Of a stretch of DNA of 64,000 bases, positions 9,186 to 17,999 are shown one piece after another (the stretch's first letter is position 1; every line of letters starts with the position of its first letter). Made by a program: the position numbers and the translations under genes. The stretch lies in NCBI GenBank assembly GCA_016937695.1, contig JAFGWC010000157.1:1-64000 (forward strand). Reading direction: 5' to 3'. This DNA is from Bacteroidales bacterium (GTDB lineage: Bacteria > Bacteroidota > Bacteroidia > Bacteroidales > NBLH01). The notes under the pieces were generated by a model that made no database searches, was not told the DNA's origin, and was given only the letters and a program-made list of their open reading frames with translations.

Positions 9186-10436
9186 TTATTTTATTTTAGA
9201 TACATAAAAATAGTCTATTACAATTGAGCATTTTTTTCCTGCTAATAAACCAATCCAATCTCCAAAAAAAGCTTCAAAATTCATAGAATGAACAAGTTCT
9301 TCGTTAATAAAAAAATAAAGCTTATTGTTTATCTTCCTGATAGTGAGCTTATTGTAATTTAATTTATTAAAATTAGATAATTGAGTATAGTCAACATAAT
9401 CAATCACTCCAGGTGCCATTTTATAAATTGTATAAAATCCACTTTTAGTAATACCAAATCTATACGAATTCTTCTTATCTTCGCTAACTCCCCACATAAT
9501 ACAATTTTCAAATTCTTTTTCAGAATCAACAACTTTGTATCTGGCTTCAATTTCAAAATTATCTTGCTGATTTATGTAAAAAGGAATTAAAGAATGATAA
9601 AATTCACCTTTTGACTCAAAATAATAACAGCCATCTTTTATTAATAAACTTACATTTTCATTATTACTTAATGCCCATTCATTACTATTGCTGTTAAAAT
9701 CTTCCTTTAAAATAAAAGTTTTATCACTATTAATAATTGCTGTATAATTGTCATAATTTTTATTCATATTTACAGCTTCAGGAACAGAATTACTACTTAG
9801 ATAAGACACTTTTAAAAAATCTATTTCTATAGATGAACTTTTACCTATTTCAAAACCAATTTTTTTTCCATAGAAATTAACAAAAGACATGCTGTAAACC
9901 ATTTTTTCGTTAAAGAAAAAATAGTAAACATTATGATATTTTCTAATTGTCAGCAAATTAAATTGTTTGCTCTTATAATTGTCTAATTCTGTCCAATCTA
10001 TAAATTTATTATAAGTTCTGTCTTTATAATTTGTTATTTCAAATTTTGCAGTTTGAGAAAATAAATATCCATAATCCTCGTAAGGATCATTTGTTATTCC
10101 CCACAAAAATGCTTGGCCTGAAGTTTCTGTTCCACTAACAAAACGTATACTGGCCTCAATTTCAAAATCTTTACTATTATCAAAATCAATTTGCATATTT
10201 ACAGTTTGAGAACTTTCATCGTTTAATGTTTGAACAAAATATTTCCCTTCCCTTATAGAAGCAAATTTATTATCGGTGCTTCCAGTAAACCACGAATTTT
10301 CGTTTGAACTAAAGTCATCATAAAATATATTAGTTTTATTATATCTAAAGCTATCATAATCAGAAGGCGACATGCTTTGTGAAAATAAATTAATATTAAC
10401 AAATGTCAGAATTATTAAAACAAGTATTTTTTTCAT
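9186..10436 (-). CDS. secreted protein with two tandem jelly-roll-like domains
   Basis: Protein of 416 residues with a signal peptide (cleavage near FSQS). It holds two repeats of about 180 residues (about 38-212 and 235-416), each starting DDFSSN or EDFNSN and ending in an ID[F/Y] strand. Shared landmarks are the WG(I/V)(T/S) segment, LTIRK, YFF(F/I)NE and HSMNF or YSMSF. The pattern resembles LamG or concanavalin-like beta sandwiches, which often bind carbohydrate, but the family is not certain. No catalytic motif and no T9SS sorting tail are visible. Confidence 0.7.
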   Translation of the reverse strand: MKKILVLIILTFVNINLFSQSMSPSDYDSFRYNKTNIFYDDFSSNENSWFTGSTDNKFASIREGKYFVQTLNDESSQTVNMQIDFDNSKDFEIEASIRFVSGTETSGQAFLWGITNDPYEDYGYLFSQTAKFEITNYKDRTYNKFIDWTELDNYKSKQFNLLTIRKYHNVYYFFFNEKMVYSMSFVNFYGKKIGFEIGKSSSIEIDFLKVSYLSSNSVPEAVNMNKNYDNYTAIINSDKTFILKEDFNSNSNEWALSNNENVSLLIKDGCYYFESKGEFYHSLIPFYINQQDNFEIEARYKVVDSEKEFENCIMWGVSEDKKNSYRFGITKSGFYTIYKMAPGVIDYVDYTQLSNFNKLNYNKLTIRKINNKLYFFINEELVHSMNFEAFFGDWIGLLAGKKCSIVIDYFYVSKIK

Positions 10437-10508
10437 AAGTTTATTTTTTAGGTTATTTTATTAAAAAAGAAATGCTCGCTAACTATACTATTTTAAACAA
10501 TATATTTT

Positions 10509-10516
10509 CAAATTTA
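10509..10516 (-). promoter_or_regulatory. -7 element before the two-domain secreted protein gene
   Basis: CAAATTTA on the plus strand reads TAAATTTG on the minus strand, 73 bases before the ATG at 10436. The -33 element is poor. Confidence 0.35.
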
Positions 10517-10598
10517 CTACCTTTTATCAATTAAATAATAATAATTTTGTGTAAAATATTAAAAAAAATGAATTTTTTATCAGTAAATTTATAAAAAA

Positions 10599-10606
10599 TA
10601 AATTTG
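10599..10606 (+). promoter_or_regulatory. -7 element before the C1 peptidase gene
   Basis: TAAATTTG fits TAnnTTTG and lies 28 bases before the ATG at 10634. A T-rich TTTTTTAT about 19 bases upstream may be the -33 element. Confidence 0.45.
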
Positions 10607-10633
10607 CATTTTAAATAACTAAAACAATAATCT

Positions 10634-11743
10634 ATGAAAAATAATATATTTATTCCAATTCTTGTTAGTCTGATAATGTTTTCATTTTCAGTGATTAATA
10701 AAGCTCAGAACAATCCTGAGTTTAATATTTTAAAACAAATTCCTACAAGTCCCGTTAAAAATCAATATAGAACAGGAACATGTTGGGCTTTTGCAACAAC
10801 ATCTTTTATTGAAACAGAGGCGATAAGGAAAGGAAAAGGAGTTCATGATATATCTGTAATGTATAGTGTAAGAAATGCTTACTTAACAAAAGCAAAAAAA
10901 TATGTTAGATTTCATGGCGAAACTAATTTTTCTGAAGGTGGACAAGCTCACGATGTTTTAAACGAAATAGAAAAAAACGGATTAGTTCCAAATAACGTAT
11001 ATAACGGATTAAATTACGGCGAAACAATTCATAATCATTCAGAAATGTTTGAAATGCTGCAAGGCATGTTAAACGGATTAATAAATTCAAAATATGTAAA
11101 ACCTTCAGATGCATGGCTAAATGCTTTTAATGCTGCTTTAGATTCATATCTGGGAAAACCGGTAACTGAATTTAAATACAACGAAAAAAAATATACTCCC
11201 AAAAAATTTGTAGAAGAAGTTTTAGATTTTAATCCTGATGATTATGTTGAATTAACGTCTTTTAAAGATTATCCTTTTTACAAAGAATTTGAGTTAGAAA
11301 TTCCTGATAATTGGTCGCACGATAGATATTTTAATCTACCTTTAACCGAATTAATAGATGTTATCAATAATGCTTTAAACAATGGATATTCTGTAAATTG
11401 GGACGGAGATGTAAGCGAAGAAGATTTTGACCATAAAGAAGGCTCAGCTGTATTATCATTAAAAGAATCTGATGGGATAATTATGACTGGAATTGATAAA
11501 ATGCGCTTAAAAAGCTTTAATAATTTTACAACAACAGACGACCACTTAATGCATATTACAGGAATTGCAAAAGATAAAAACGGTACAATTTTTTATTTAA
11601 CAAAAAATTCATGGGGAGAAAATAGTAATAATTTCGGCGGATATCTCTACATGTCGCAATGGTATGTTCAGTTAAAAACCATAGCAATTATGGTTCATAA
11701 AGATGCTATTCCAAAAACAATAAGAAAAAAATTAGGATTCTAA
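10634..11743 (+). CDS. secreted C1-family cysteine peptidase (bleomycin hydrolase/PepC type)
   Basis: Papain-fold aminopeptidase of 369 residues with an N-terminal signal peptide (about 1-25), so it acts in the periplasm or outside. The catalytic set is complete: oxyanion Gln44 and nucleophile Cys50 in KNQYRTGTCWAFA, His304 in TTDDHLMHITG, and Asn325 in TKNSWGEN. The insertions and the DDHLMHITG form place it with bleomycin hydrolase rather than classical papain. Unlike cytosolic PepC it is exported, which is usual for Bacteroidota copies. It ends at a strong bidirectional terminator. Confidence 0.93.
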   Translation: MKNNIFIPILVSLIMFSFSVINKAQNNPEFNILKQIPTSPVKNQYRTGTCWAFATTSFIETEAIRKGKGVHDISVMYSVRNAYLTKAKKYVRFHGETNFSEGGQAHDVLNEIEKNGLVPNNVYNGLNYGETIHNHSEMFEMLQGMLNGLINSKYVKPSDAWLNAFNAALDSYLGKPVTEFKYNEKKYTPKKFVEEVLDFNPDDYVELTSFKDYPFYKEFELEIPDNWSHDRYFNLPLTELIDVINNALNNGYSVNWDGDVSEEDFDHKEGSAVLSLKESDGIIMTGIDKMRLKSFNNFTTTDDHLMHITGIAKDKNGTIFYLTKNSWGENSNNFGGYLYMSQWYVQLKTIAIMVHKDAIPKTIRKKLGF

Positions 11744-11756
11744 AATTAGAAATGCA

Positions 11757-11800
11757 AAGGGTTTGATTTTACTTTATCGAGTAATTTTCAAACCCTTATT
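11757..11800. terminator. bidirectional terminator
   Basis: A 10-bp perfect stem, AAGGGTTTGA at 757-766 with TCAAACCCTT at 788-797, and AT-rich flanks lies between the convergent C1 peptidase and LuxE-like genes. Confidence 0.7.
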
Positions 11801-11807
11801 TATACAA

Positions 11808-12797
11808 CTAACTATCTACAAGCAAATTACAGCCACGAATATCGCTATCATCAAAACGTCCTAACACTTCAAATCTGCCGTTTTCATGTAATTTTCCCAA
11901 ATCTTTTGTAGCAATAAACGAACAGGAATTAAAATTTGCAAAATCAATAACATTTATTCCTCCGGTTCTACCTGTTCCAATATCTGAAAGCGGGTCGTAA
12001 GTATCTCTTATCAGAATTTTCATCCACGGTGGACATTCAAAAATTCCTTCTCCTTTAGAATATGACTGCGATAATAATTCTGTCATTCCATATTCGGAAT
12101 GCACATTTGAGACATTAAAGCTTTCTTTAAAAAAACTATGTAATTCGCTTTTAGTCAATTCCTTGCGTTTTCCTTTCATGCCACCAGTTTCCATCAAAAT
12201 TCCATCACTTAAATCTATTTTAAACAAATTTGCAAAATCAATTAATGCATAACTTACTCCAATTAGAATGTATTTTTTATTTAATTTTTTTAAATCTAAA
12301 ATCGTATTATACAATTCTTCATAGTTATTTAAATAAAAACCACTTTTGTTACAATTTGAAAGCTTTATTAAATCTTCCATCATATAAATTAAAGATGAAC
12401 TCTTATTTTCCAGATAATTAGGAAGAAGACCAAGAATACAATAATCAGAAATATTTCCATAAAAAAATTCAAATCCTTTAGTAAAACTATTTCTATAAAT
12501 TTCCAAATCTGTAATATGATGTTTACTTCTGTTCAAATTTGTTGTTCCACTACTTAAAAAAGTAATTTTCGCATTGTTTGATCCTGAAATTACTTTATGA
12601 GTTTTAAAAAACTCTATCGGCAAAAAAGGAATTTGCTCGACAGTATTAATTTTTTTATAATCAACATTAAGATAATCAACAAATTGCTTGTAAACAATAT
12701 TATTTTTATATTGATATTTAAAAATATCTATTGCAATATCTCCGAATTCAGATTCAGACAATAAATTAAAAATATTTTTATTTTGAAAATCTATCAT
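11808..12797 (-). CDS. stand-alone LuxE-like acyl-protein synthetase
   Basis: Adenylate-forming enzyme of the ANL superfamily, LuxE subgroup, 329 residues. The nucleotide loop is FLSSGTT near 80-86; later segments METGGMKG and SEYGMTELLSQ match the A4/A5 region of LuxE. Vibrio LuxE activates fatty acids within the LuxCDE reductase. Here there is no LuxC reductase or luxAB, so light production is not implied; it probably activates an acyl substrate for another enzyme. The short version lacks the full C-terminal domain of larger acyl-CoA ligases. It has its own promoter. Confidence 0.85.
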   Translation of the reverse strand: MIDFQNKNIFNLLSESEFGDIAIDIFKYQYKNNIVYKQFVDYLNVDYKKINTVEQIPFLPIEFFKTHKVISGSNNAKITFLSSGTTNLNRSKHHITDLEIYRNSFTKGFEFFYGNISDYCILGLLPNYLENKSSSLIYMMEDLIKLSNCNKSGFYLNNYEELYNTILDLKKLNKKYILIGVSYALIDFANLFKIDLSDGILMETGGMKGKRKELTKSELHSFFKESFNVSNVHSEYGMTELLSQSYSKGEGIFECPPWMKILIRDTYDPLSDIGTGRTGGINVIDFANFNSCSFIATKDLGKLHENGRFEVLGRFDDSDIRGCNLLVDS

Positions 12798-12829
12798 ACA
12801 ACTATATAAATTTTGAAATTTAAAATATA

Positions 12830-12863
12830 CAAAATTATGTATATAATTTCCTTTTCTGGCAAA
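12830..12863 (-). promoter_or_regulatory. promoter of the LuxE-like gene
   Basis: On the minus strand TTTG (12860-12863), a 22-base spacer and TAATTTTG (12830-12837) form a good Bacteroidota promoter, about 33 bases before the ATG. Confidence 0.55.
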
Positions 12864-12898
12864 TTATTCTTAATTTTAAGTAAATAAAAAATAGAAAT

Positions 12899-13300
12899 AT
12901 GGAAATAAATTACTTATGCCCTAAATGTAAAAGTTTCTTAAACATTGGAAATAAAATAGTTCTTTCTGTAAAAGTCAAAAATGAACAAAAAGGATTGATG
13001 TTATTTGAAAAAGAGTTAGGTAATTATCAAATAAAAAAACATGACCTTGTTGAATATAAGAAAGGAGAATTACTTGGATTTTACTGTCCAATTTGCCACG
13101 AAAATCTCGCTTTAGATGATGTTAATTCAAATTTAGCAAAAATTATAATGCTTGATGAAAATAATAAAGAATATGACGTTATTTTTTCTAAAGTCGCCGG
13201 CGAACACGCAACATTTAAAATAAGCAATAATGAAATTGAAGCTTATGGAGAAGATAGCCACAAATACATAAATTTTTTTGGACATAGTCCTAAATACTAA
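12899..13300 (+). CDS. small zinc-ribbon-like hypothetical protein
   Basis: Unrecognised protein of 133 residues. Two CxxC pairs, CPKC at 7-10 and CPIC near 62-65, would form a zinc ribbon. The C-terminal half (VAGEHATFKIS, ending in an aromatic GHSPKY) shows no known domain. There is no signal peptide or membrane segment, so it is cytosolic. It lies between the LuxE-like gene (divergent) and glnN (downstream), which has its own promoter. No function can be assigned. Confidence 0.72.
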   Translation: MEINYLCPKCKSFLNIGNKIVLSVKVKNEQKGLMLFEKELGNYQIKKHDLVEYKKGELLGFYCPICHENLALDDVNSNLAKIIMLDENNKEYDVIFSKVAGEHATFKISNNEIEAYGEDSHKYINFFGHSPKY

Positions 13301-13395
13301 CCAACTTTAAAAAAAAGAGTTTTATTTTAAGTTAACCTCTCAAATAACAATATTGATATAAAAAAAACATATTTTTCATCAAAACACCCCCTTAT

Positions 13396-13429
13396 TTTTT
13401 TCGCAATAATAATAAATAATATACTTTTG
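13396..13429 (+). promoter_or_regulatory. promoter of glnN
   Basis: TACTTTTG at 13422-13429 (TAnnTTTG) is preceded, after a 19-base spacer, by TTTTTCG as a fair -33 element. The ATG follows 29 bases later. Confidence 0.5.
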
Positions 13430-13458
13430 TTGGCATAACAATATTTAATTAAAATAAT

Positions 13459-15645
13459 ATGGCAACAATAAGATTTCAAGCTTTGCAAGAACTTTTTAAA
13501 AGACAAGCATTAGAAGTAAATTACCCTTCAATTAAAGCATCAGACTATTTTGCAATAAATGTATTCAACAGATCCAAAATGAAAAAACATTTATCAAAAG
13601 AAGCCTATATTAGTGTAATTAAATCTATTGAAGTAGGAACAGGAATTGATAGGAAAATTGCAAATCAAGTTGCAACAGGAATGAAAGAATGGGCAATTAG
13701 CAGAGGTGCAACTCATTATACACATTGGTTTCATCCACTTACAGATGCAACAGCAGAAAAACATGATGCATTTTTTGATATTTCATCAAATGGTGAAACT
13801 TTCGAATCATTTGACGGGAAACTTCTAGCGCAACAAGAGCCTGATGCATCAAGCTTCCCGAGTGGTGGAATCAGAAACACATTTGAAGCAAGAGGATACA
13901 CAGCCTGGGATCCATCATCTCCTGCATTTATTGTTGGAAACACACTTTGTATTCCTACAATTTTTATTTCATATACAGGTGAAGCTCTGGATTATAAAAC
14001 ACCTCTTTTAAGAGCTTTATTTGAATTAGATAAAGCAGCAGTAGATGTTTGCCAATATTTTGATAAAAATATTACTAAAGTAATTTCAACTTTGGGTGTT
14101 GAGCAGGAGTATTTTTTAATAGACAACGCCCTTTATCAAGCTCGCCCTGATTTAAGCCTCACAAATAGAACTCTTATGGGCCATACATCTGCAAAAGATC
14201 AGCAACTTGACGATCATTATTTTGGACCGATTAAAGATAGAGTGGCTTCATATATGAAAGATCTTGAAATTGAATCACATAAATTAGGAATTCCTCTAAA
14301 AACAAGACATAATGAAGTAGCACCAAATCAATATGAATGTGCACCAATTTTTGAAGAAACAAATCTAGCAGTTGACCACAACCAATTGTTAATGGATATT
14401 ATGCAAAAAGTTGCAATAAGACATAATTTTAGAGCTTTATTGCACGAAAAACCATTTAAAGGAATAAATGGTTCGGGTAAACATAATAATTGGTCTATGG
14501 CTACAGACACAGGAGTAAATTTACTTGCCCCGGGAAAATCACCAAAAAAGAATCTCCAATTTTTAACTTTTTTAGTTAATACAATTAAAGCTGTACATGA
14601 TAATCCTGATGTGATACGAGCCAGCATTATGTCTTCAGGTAATCAGCACAGATTAGGCGCAAATGAAGCTCCTCCATCAATAATATCAGTATTTATTGGT
14701 GAAAAATTAACTAAAATGCTAAACGAAATTGCAAATGCTGTAGCAGAAGGACATATGTCTCCTGATAATAAAACTGCAATTAAATTAAACATTGGAAAAA
14801 TCCCTGAAATTTTACTTGACAATACTGATAGAAACAGAACTTCACCATTTGCATTTACAGGCAACAGATTTGAATTTAGAGCTGTAGGCTCTTCAGAAAA
14901 CTGCGGTTCGCCAATGATTGTATTAAATACTGCTGTTGCAAATCAATTAAAATTATTTAAAAAAGATGTTGACAGCCTAATAGAACAAGGAATTAAAAAA
15001 GATGAGGCTATACTTCAGATACTAAGAAAATACATTATTGAATCTGAGAAAGTTAGATTTGAAGGAAACGGTTATAGTAAAGATTGGGAAAAAGAAGCTG
15101 AAAAAAGAGGCTTGTCAAATATTAAAGAAGCTATAAAAGCTTATAAATCATATATTGATGAAGAAACAATCAAACTTTTTTCAGAAAATAATGTACTTTC
15201 AAAAAGAGAATTAGAAGCAAGATACGAAGTTAGAATTGAGAAATATACAAAAAAAATTCAAATAGAATCAAGAGTTTTGGGTGATTTAGCTGTAAATCAT
15301 ATAATACCAACAGCCATTAACTATCAAACAAACTTAATTAATAATGTCAAAGGACTAAAAGAACTTTTTGAGGAACAAGAATTTAATCAAATTGCAGGAG
15401 AAAGATTAAATCTTATCAAAACAATTTCAAAACATATTACTTCGATAAAAACAAAAGTCAATGAAATGACTGAAGAAAGAAAAATTGCAAATAAAATTGA
15501 GAATGCAACTGAAAAAGCAGAAGTTTATGAGAAAAAAGTAAAACCATATCTTGATTCTATAAGATATTGCATTGATAAACTTGAACTTATTGTTGATGAT
15601 CAGATTTGGCCATTACCAAAATATAGAGAACTGTTATTCAACTAA
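13459..15645 (+). CDS. glnN: glutamine synthetase type III
   Basis: ATP-dependent condensation of glutamate and ammonium to glutamine, the main ammonia-assimilating step. The protein has 728 residues, the type III size, well above the roughly 450-470 of types I and II. Landmarks are EQEYFLID near 214, RHNEVAPNQYE near 283, the ATP-site NGSGKHNNWS near 337 and NRTSPFAFTGNRFEFRAVGSS near 456-476. The C-terminal extension (about 500-728) is helical, as expected for type III. It is monocistronic, with its own promoter and a clear terminator. Confidence 0.98.
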   Translation: MATIRFQALQELFKRQALEVNYPSIKASDYFAINVFNRSKMKKHLSKEAYISVIKSIEVGTGIDRKIANQVATGMKEWAISRGATHYTHWFHPLTDATAEKHDAFFDISSNGETFESFDGKLLAQQEPDASSFPSGGIRNTFEARGYTAWDPSSPAFIVGNTLCIPTIFISYTGEALDYKTPLLRALFELDKAAVDVCQYFDKNITKVISTLGVEQEYFLIDNALYQARPDLSLTNRTLMGHTSAKDQQLDDHYFGPIKDRVASYMKDLEIESHKLGIPLKTRHNEVAPNQYECAPIFEETNLAVDHNQLLMDIMQKVAIRHNFRALLHEKPFKGINGSGKHNNWSMATDTGVNLLAPGKSPKKNLQFLTFLVNTIKAVHDNPDVIRASIMSSGNQHRLGANEAPPSIISVFIGEKLTKMLNEIANAVAEGHMSPDNKTAIKLNIGKIPEILLDNTDRNRTSPFAFTGNRFEFRAVGSSENCGSPMIVLNTAVANQLKLFKKDVDSLIEQGIKKDEAILQILRKYIIESEKVRFEGNGYSKDWEKEAEKRGLSNIKEAIKAYKSYIDEETIKLFSENNVLSKRELEARYEVRIEKYTKKIQIESRVLGDLAVNHIIPTAINYQTNLINNVKGLKELFEEQEFNQIAGERLNLIKTISKHITSIKTKVNEMTEERKIANKIENATEKAEVYEKKVKPYLDSIRYCIDKLELIVDDQIWPLPKYRELLFN

Positions 15646-15658
15646 AAATTTAATAATA

Positions 15659-15685
15659 AAAAGCCTTTTTTAAAGGCTTTTTATT
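15659..15685 (+). terminator. glnN terminator
   Basis: Stem AAAAGCCTT/AAGGCTTTT with a short T-rich loop is followed by TTTATTT, 13 bases after the glnN stop codon. Confidence 0.85.
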
Positions 15686-15785
15686 TAATTGTGATTTATA
15701 AATATAAATGGAATATTTACAAATATCTATTTATTCTTTAATCATATTTTGCATTTCAAACCTATGGATAATAAGTTAATAATCG

Positions 15786-15793
15786 TATATTTG
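15786..15793 (+). promoter_or_regulatory. -7 element before porE
   Basis: TATATTTG fits TAnnTTTG, 34 bases before the ATG at 15828. I find no clear -33 element. Confidence 0.4.
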
Positions 15794-15827
15794 TTAATTG
15801 AAAAAATAAAAATAAATTAAAACAATC

Positions 15828-17828
15828 ATGAGATTACAAAATTTATTAACAATATTATTTGTCATTTTACTGGCAAACAACACCATATTAGCACAAAATA
15901 AAAAAACAAAAAAAGCAGACGCATCTTTCGATGCAGGTGAATATTTTAAAGCAAGCGAGATGTATAAGAAAATATACACCAAAGCAAATACAAAAATATT
16001 AAAAGCCGAGCTCTCTTTTAAATTAGGCGAATGCTTCAGAAAAATGAATATCCCTGCTCAATCTGAAAAATGGTACAAAAAAGCTGTTAAATACAGATTT
16101 CAAAATCCAATGGCTGTTTGTTATCTGGCTGATGCATACAGAATGAATGAAAAATATGACGATGCTAAAATAGAATACGAAAAATACACAGAATTAGTAC
16201 CCGATGATATCAGAGGTTCAAATGGTATAAAATCATGTAATTTAGCAGATGAATCGATAAAAAATCCCGAGAGATATATAATAGAAAATATTAAAGAAAT
16301 AAATTCTAAACAAAGTGATTATAAACCTGAATATTTCAATGATTATTCAACTTTGTACTTCACAAGCACAAGAGAAGGAGGTGTAGGAAACAGCTTTAAC
16401 AATAATTCAGGACAAAATTTTGCTGACATTTTCTATTCAACAAAAGACAGAAAAGGTAAATGGAGTGAGCCTGTACCAATTAAAGGACAAGCAAATTCAA
16501 TTTTTGATGAAGGAGCATGTACAATTAATTTATCAAATACAGAAATGTATTATACTTCCTGTAAACTTATTAAAAATGAAACCAATGGTTGTCAAATTTA
16601 TCGTTCAAAACTAAACGGAAATCTATGGTCAACTCCCGAACTTATTCCATTAATTGAAGATAGTAGCATTTCTGTTGGTCATCCTGCCTTATCGCCAGAT
16701 GAATTAAGCCTTTATTTTGTTGCTGATTTGCCAGAAGGAAAAGGCGGAAAAGATATATGGATAGCTAAAAGAATTTCTATAACCCAGCCTTTTGGAAAAC
16801 CAATAAACCTTGGTTCTCCTGTAAATACTGCTGATGATGAAACTTTCCCTTATGTAAAAAAAGACGGAACATTTTATTTTGCTTCAAACGGGCATATTGG
16901 AATTGGAGGACTAGACATCTATAAATTAGAAAAAAACGAAAATGGAGAAGATATTGTTGTAAATCTAAAATCACCAATAAATTCATCTTCAGACGATTTT
17001 GCAATAATTTTTGAAAACCAAGATGAAAAAGGTTATTTTTCATCCACAAGACCAGGCGGAAAAGGAAGTGATGATATTTATTCTTTTGAACTGCCACCAA
17101 TTTTATTTGCAATTCAAGGTATAATTAAAAATGAAATTACAACAAATGTAATTGATAAAGCCAAAGTAAAACTCATTGGAAGTAATGGAACTTCATTAGA
17201 AACTTTTTCGGGAGTGGACGGAAGTTTTAAATTTAAATTAAAACCTGAAACAGATTATATTATAACAACTCAAAAAGATAACTTCCTTAAAGGTAAAGCT
17301 AAAGAATCAACAAAAGGTCTTAATAAAAGTCAAACAATTGCCATTGAAATTTTTATGTCCCCAATTGAAAAACCAATTGAAGTTGAAAATATTTTTTACG
17401 ATTTAAATAAAGCAAACCTAAGACCTGAATCAGAAGTTGCTCTGGATCAACTAGTTGAAACACTTAACGATAACTCAACTATTACAATAGAGCTTTCGGC
17501 ACACACCGATTATAGAGGCACAGATGAATCAAATCTAAACCTTTCACAACGTAGAGCCCAATCTGTTGTCGATTACCTTATAAAAAAAGGAATAAAACCT
17601 GAAAGATTAACTGCTAAAGGATATGGCGAATCAGTTCCAAAAACAATAACCACAAAATTTGCACAAAAATATTCTTTTTTAAAAGTTGGAGATATTTTAA
17701 ATAAAGAACTTATTGATCAACTTGCAACAAAAGAACAAAAGGAAGAAGCACATCAAATTAACAGAAGAACAGAATTTAAAGTATTAAAAACAGATTTTAA
17801 CGAAAGTGGAATTCAATTTGGAGAATAA
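15828..17828 (+). CDS. porE: PorE-like type IX secretion/gliding envelope protein
   Basis: Exported protein of 666 residues with the domain order of PorE (PG1058 of Porphyromonas gingivalis): signal peptide 1-22, TPR region about 25-130, a WD40-like PD40 propeller about 155-425, a carboxypeptidase regulatory-like beta sandwich about 430-510, and a C-terminal OmpA domain about 525-655 with the peptidoglycan-binding signature (LSAHTDYRGT, NLNLSQRRAQSV, GYGES). PorE ties the type IX secretion machinery to the cell wall. Several OmpA/TPR/PD40 paralogues exist in Bacteroidota, so orthology is likely, not proven. PorX at 57602 supports the system being present. Confidence 0.8.
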   Translation: MRLQNLLTILFVILLANNTILAQNKKTKKADASFDAGEYFKASEMYKKIYTKANTKILKAELSFKLGECFRKMNIPAQSEKWYKKAVKYRFQNPMAVCYLADAYRMNEKYDDAKIEYEKYTELVPDDIRGSNGIKSCNLADESIKNPERYIIENIKEINSKQSDYKPEYFNDYSTLYFTSTREGGVGNSFNNNSGQNFADIFYSTKDRKGKWSEPVPIKGQANSIFDEGACTINLSNTEMYYTSCKLIKNETNGCQIYRSKLNGNLWSTPELIPLIEDSSISVGHPALSPDELSLYFVADLPEGKGGKDIWIAKRISITQPFGKPINLGSPVNTADDETFPYVKKDGTFYFASNGHIGIGGLDIYKLEKNENGEDIVVNLKSPINSSSDDFAIIFENQDEKGYFSSTRPGGKGSDDIYSFELPPILFAIQGIIKNEITTNVIDKAKVKLIGSNGTSLETFSGVDGSFKFKLKPETDYIITTQKDNFLKGKAKESTKGLNKSQTIAIEIFMSPIEKPIEVENIFYDLNKANLRPESEVALDQLVETLNDNSTITIELSAHTDYRGTDESNLNLSQRRAQSVVDYLIKKGIKPERLTAKGYGESVPKTITTKFAQKYSFLKVGDILNKELIDQLATKEQKEEAHQINRRTEFKVLKTDFNESGIQFGE

Positions 17829-17976
17829 ATTTATTTTATAAAAATGATTTATTTACAAACAAAAAACAAATTCAATCACCTGGCTAACAGCAAATTAGCG
17901 TATATTTTTGAGTTTAAATTGTATCTCCTTTAAAATGAGTTTTTTTCTGATTAATAAATAATAAAGCTTAATTTTT

Positions 17977-17984
17977 TATATTTG
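17977..17984 (+). promoter_or_regulatory. -7 element before purM
   Basis: TATATTTG at 17977-17984 matches TAnnTTTG and lies 15 bases before the ATG at 18000. It overlaps an in-frame TTG at 17982, which argues against that TTG as a start. Confidence 0.45.
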
Positions 17985-17999
17985 GGCAAAATTTTGAAT

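Noticed and set aside
11808-12797. Bioluminescence operon
   Set aside because: Only a LuxE-like protein is present; there is no luxC, luxD or luxAB nearby.
14328-14627. Minus-strand frame of 99 codons inside glnN
   Set aside because: It is the shadow of a highly conserved glutamine synthetase region and has no independent signals.
16777-17112. Minus-strand frame of 111 codons inside porE
   Set aside because: The composition is Leu/Gln/Phe-rich shadow sequence; porE domains cover the same bases fully.
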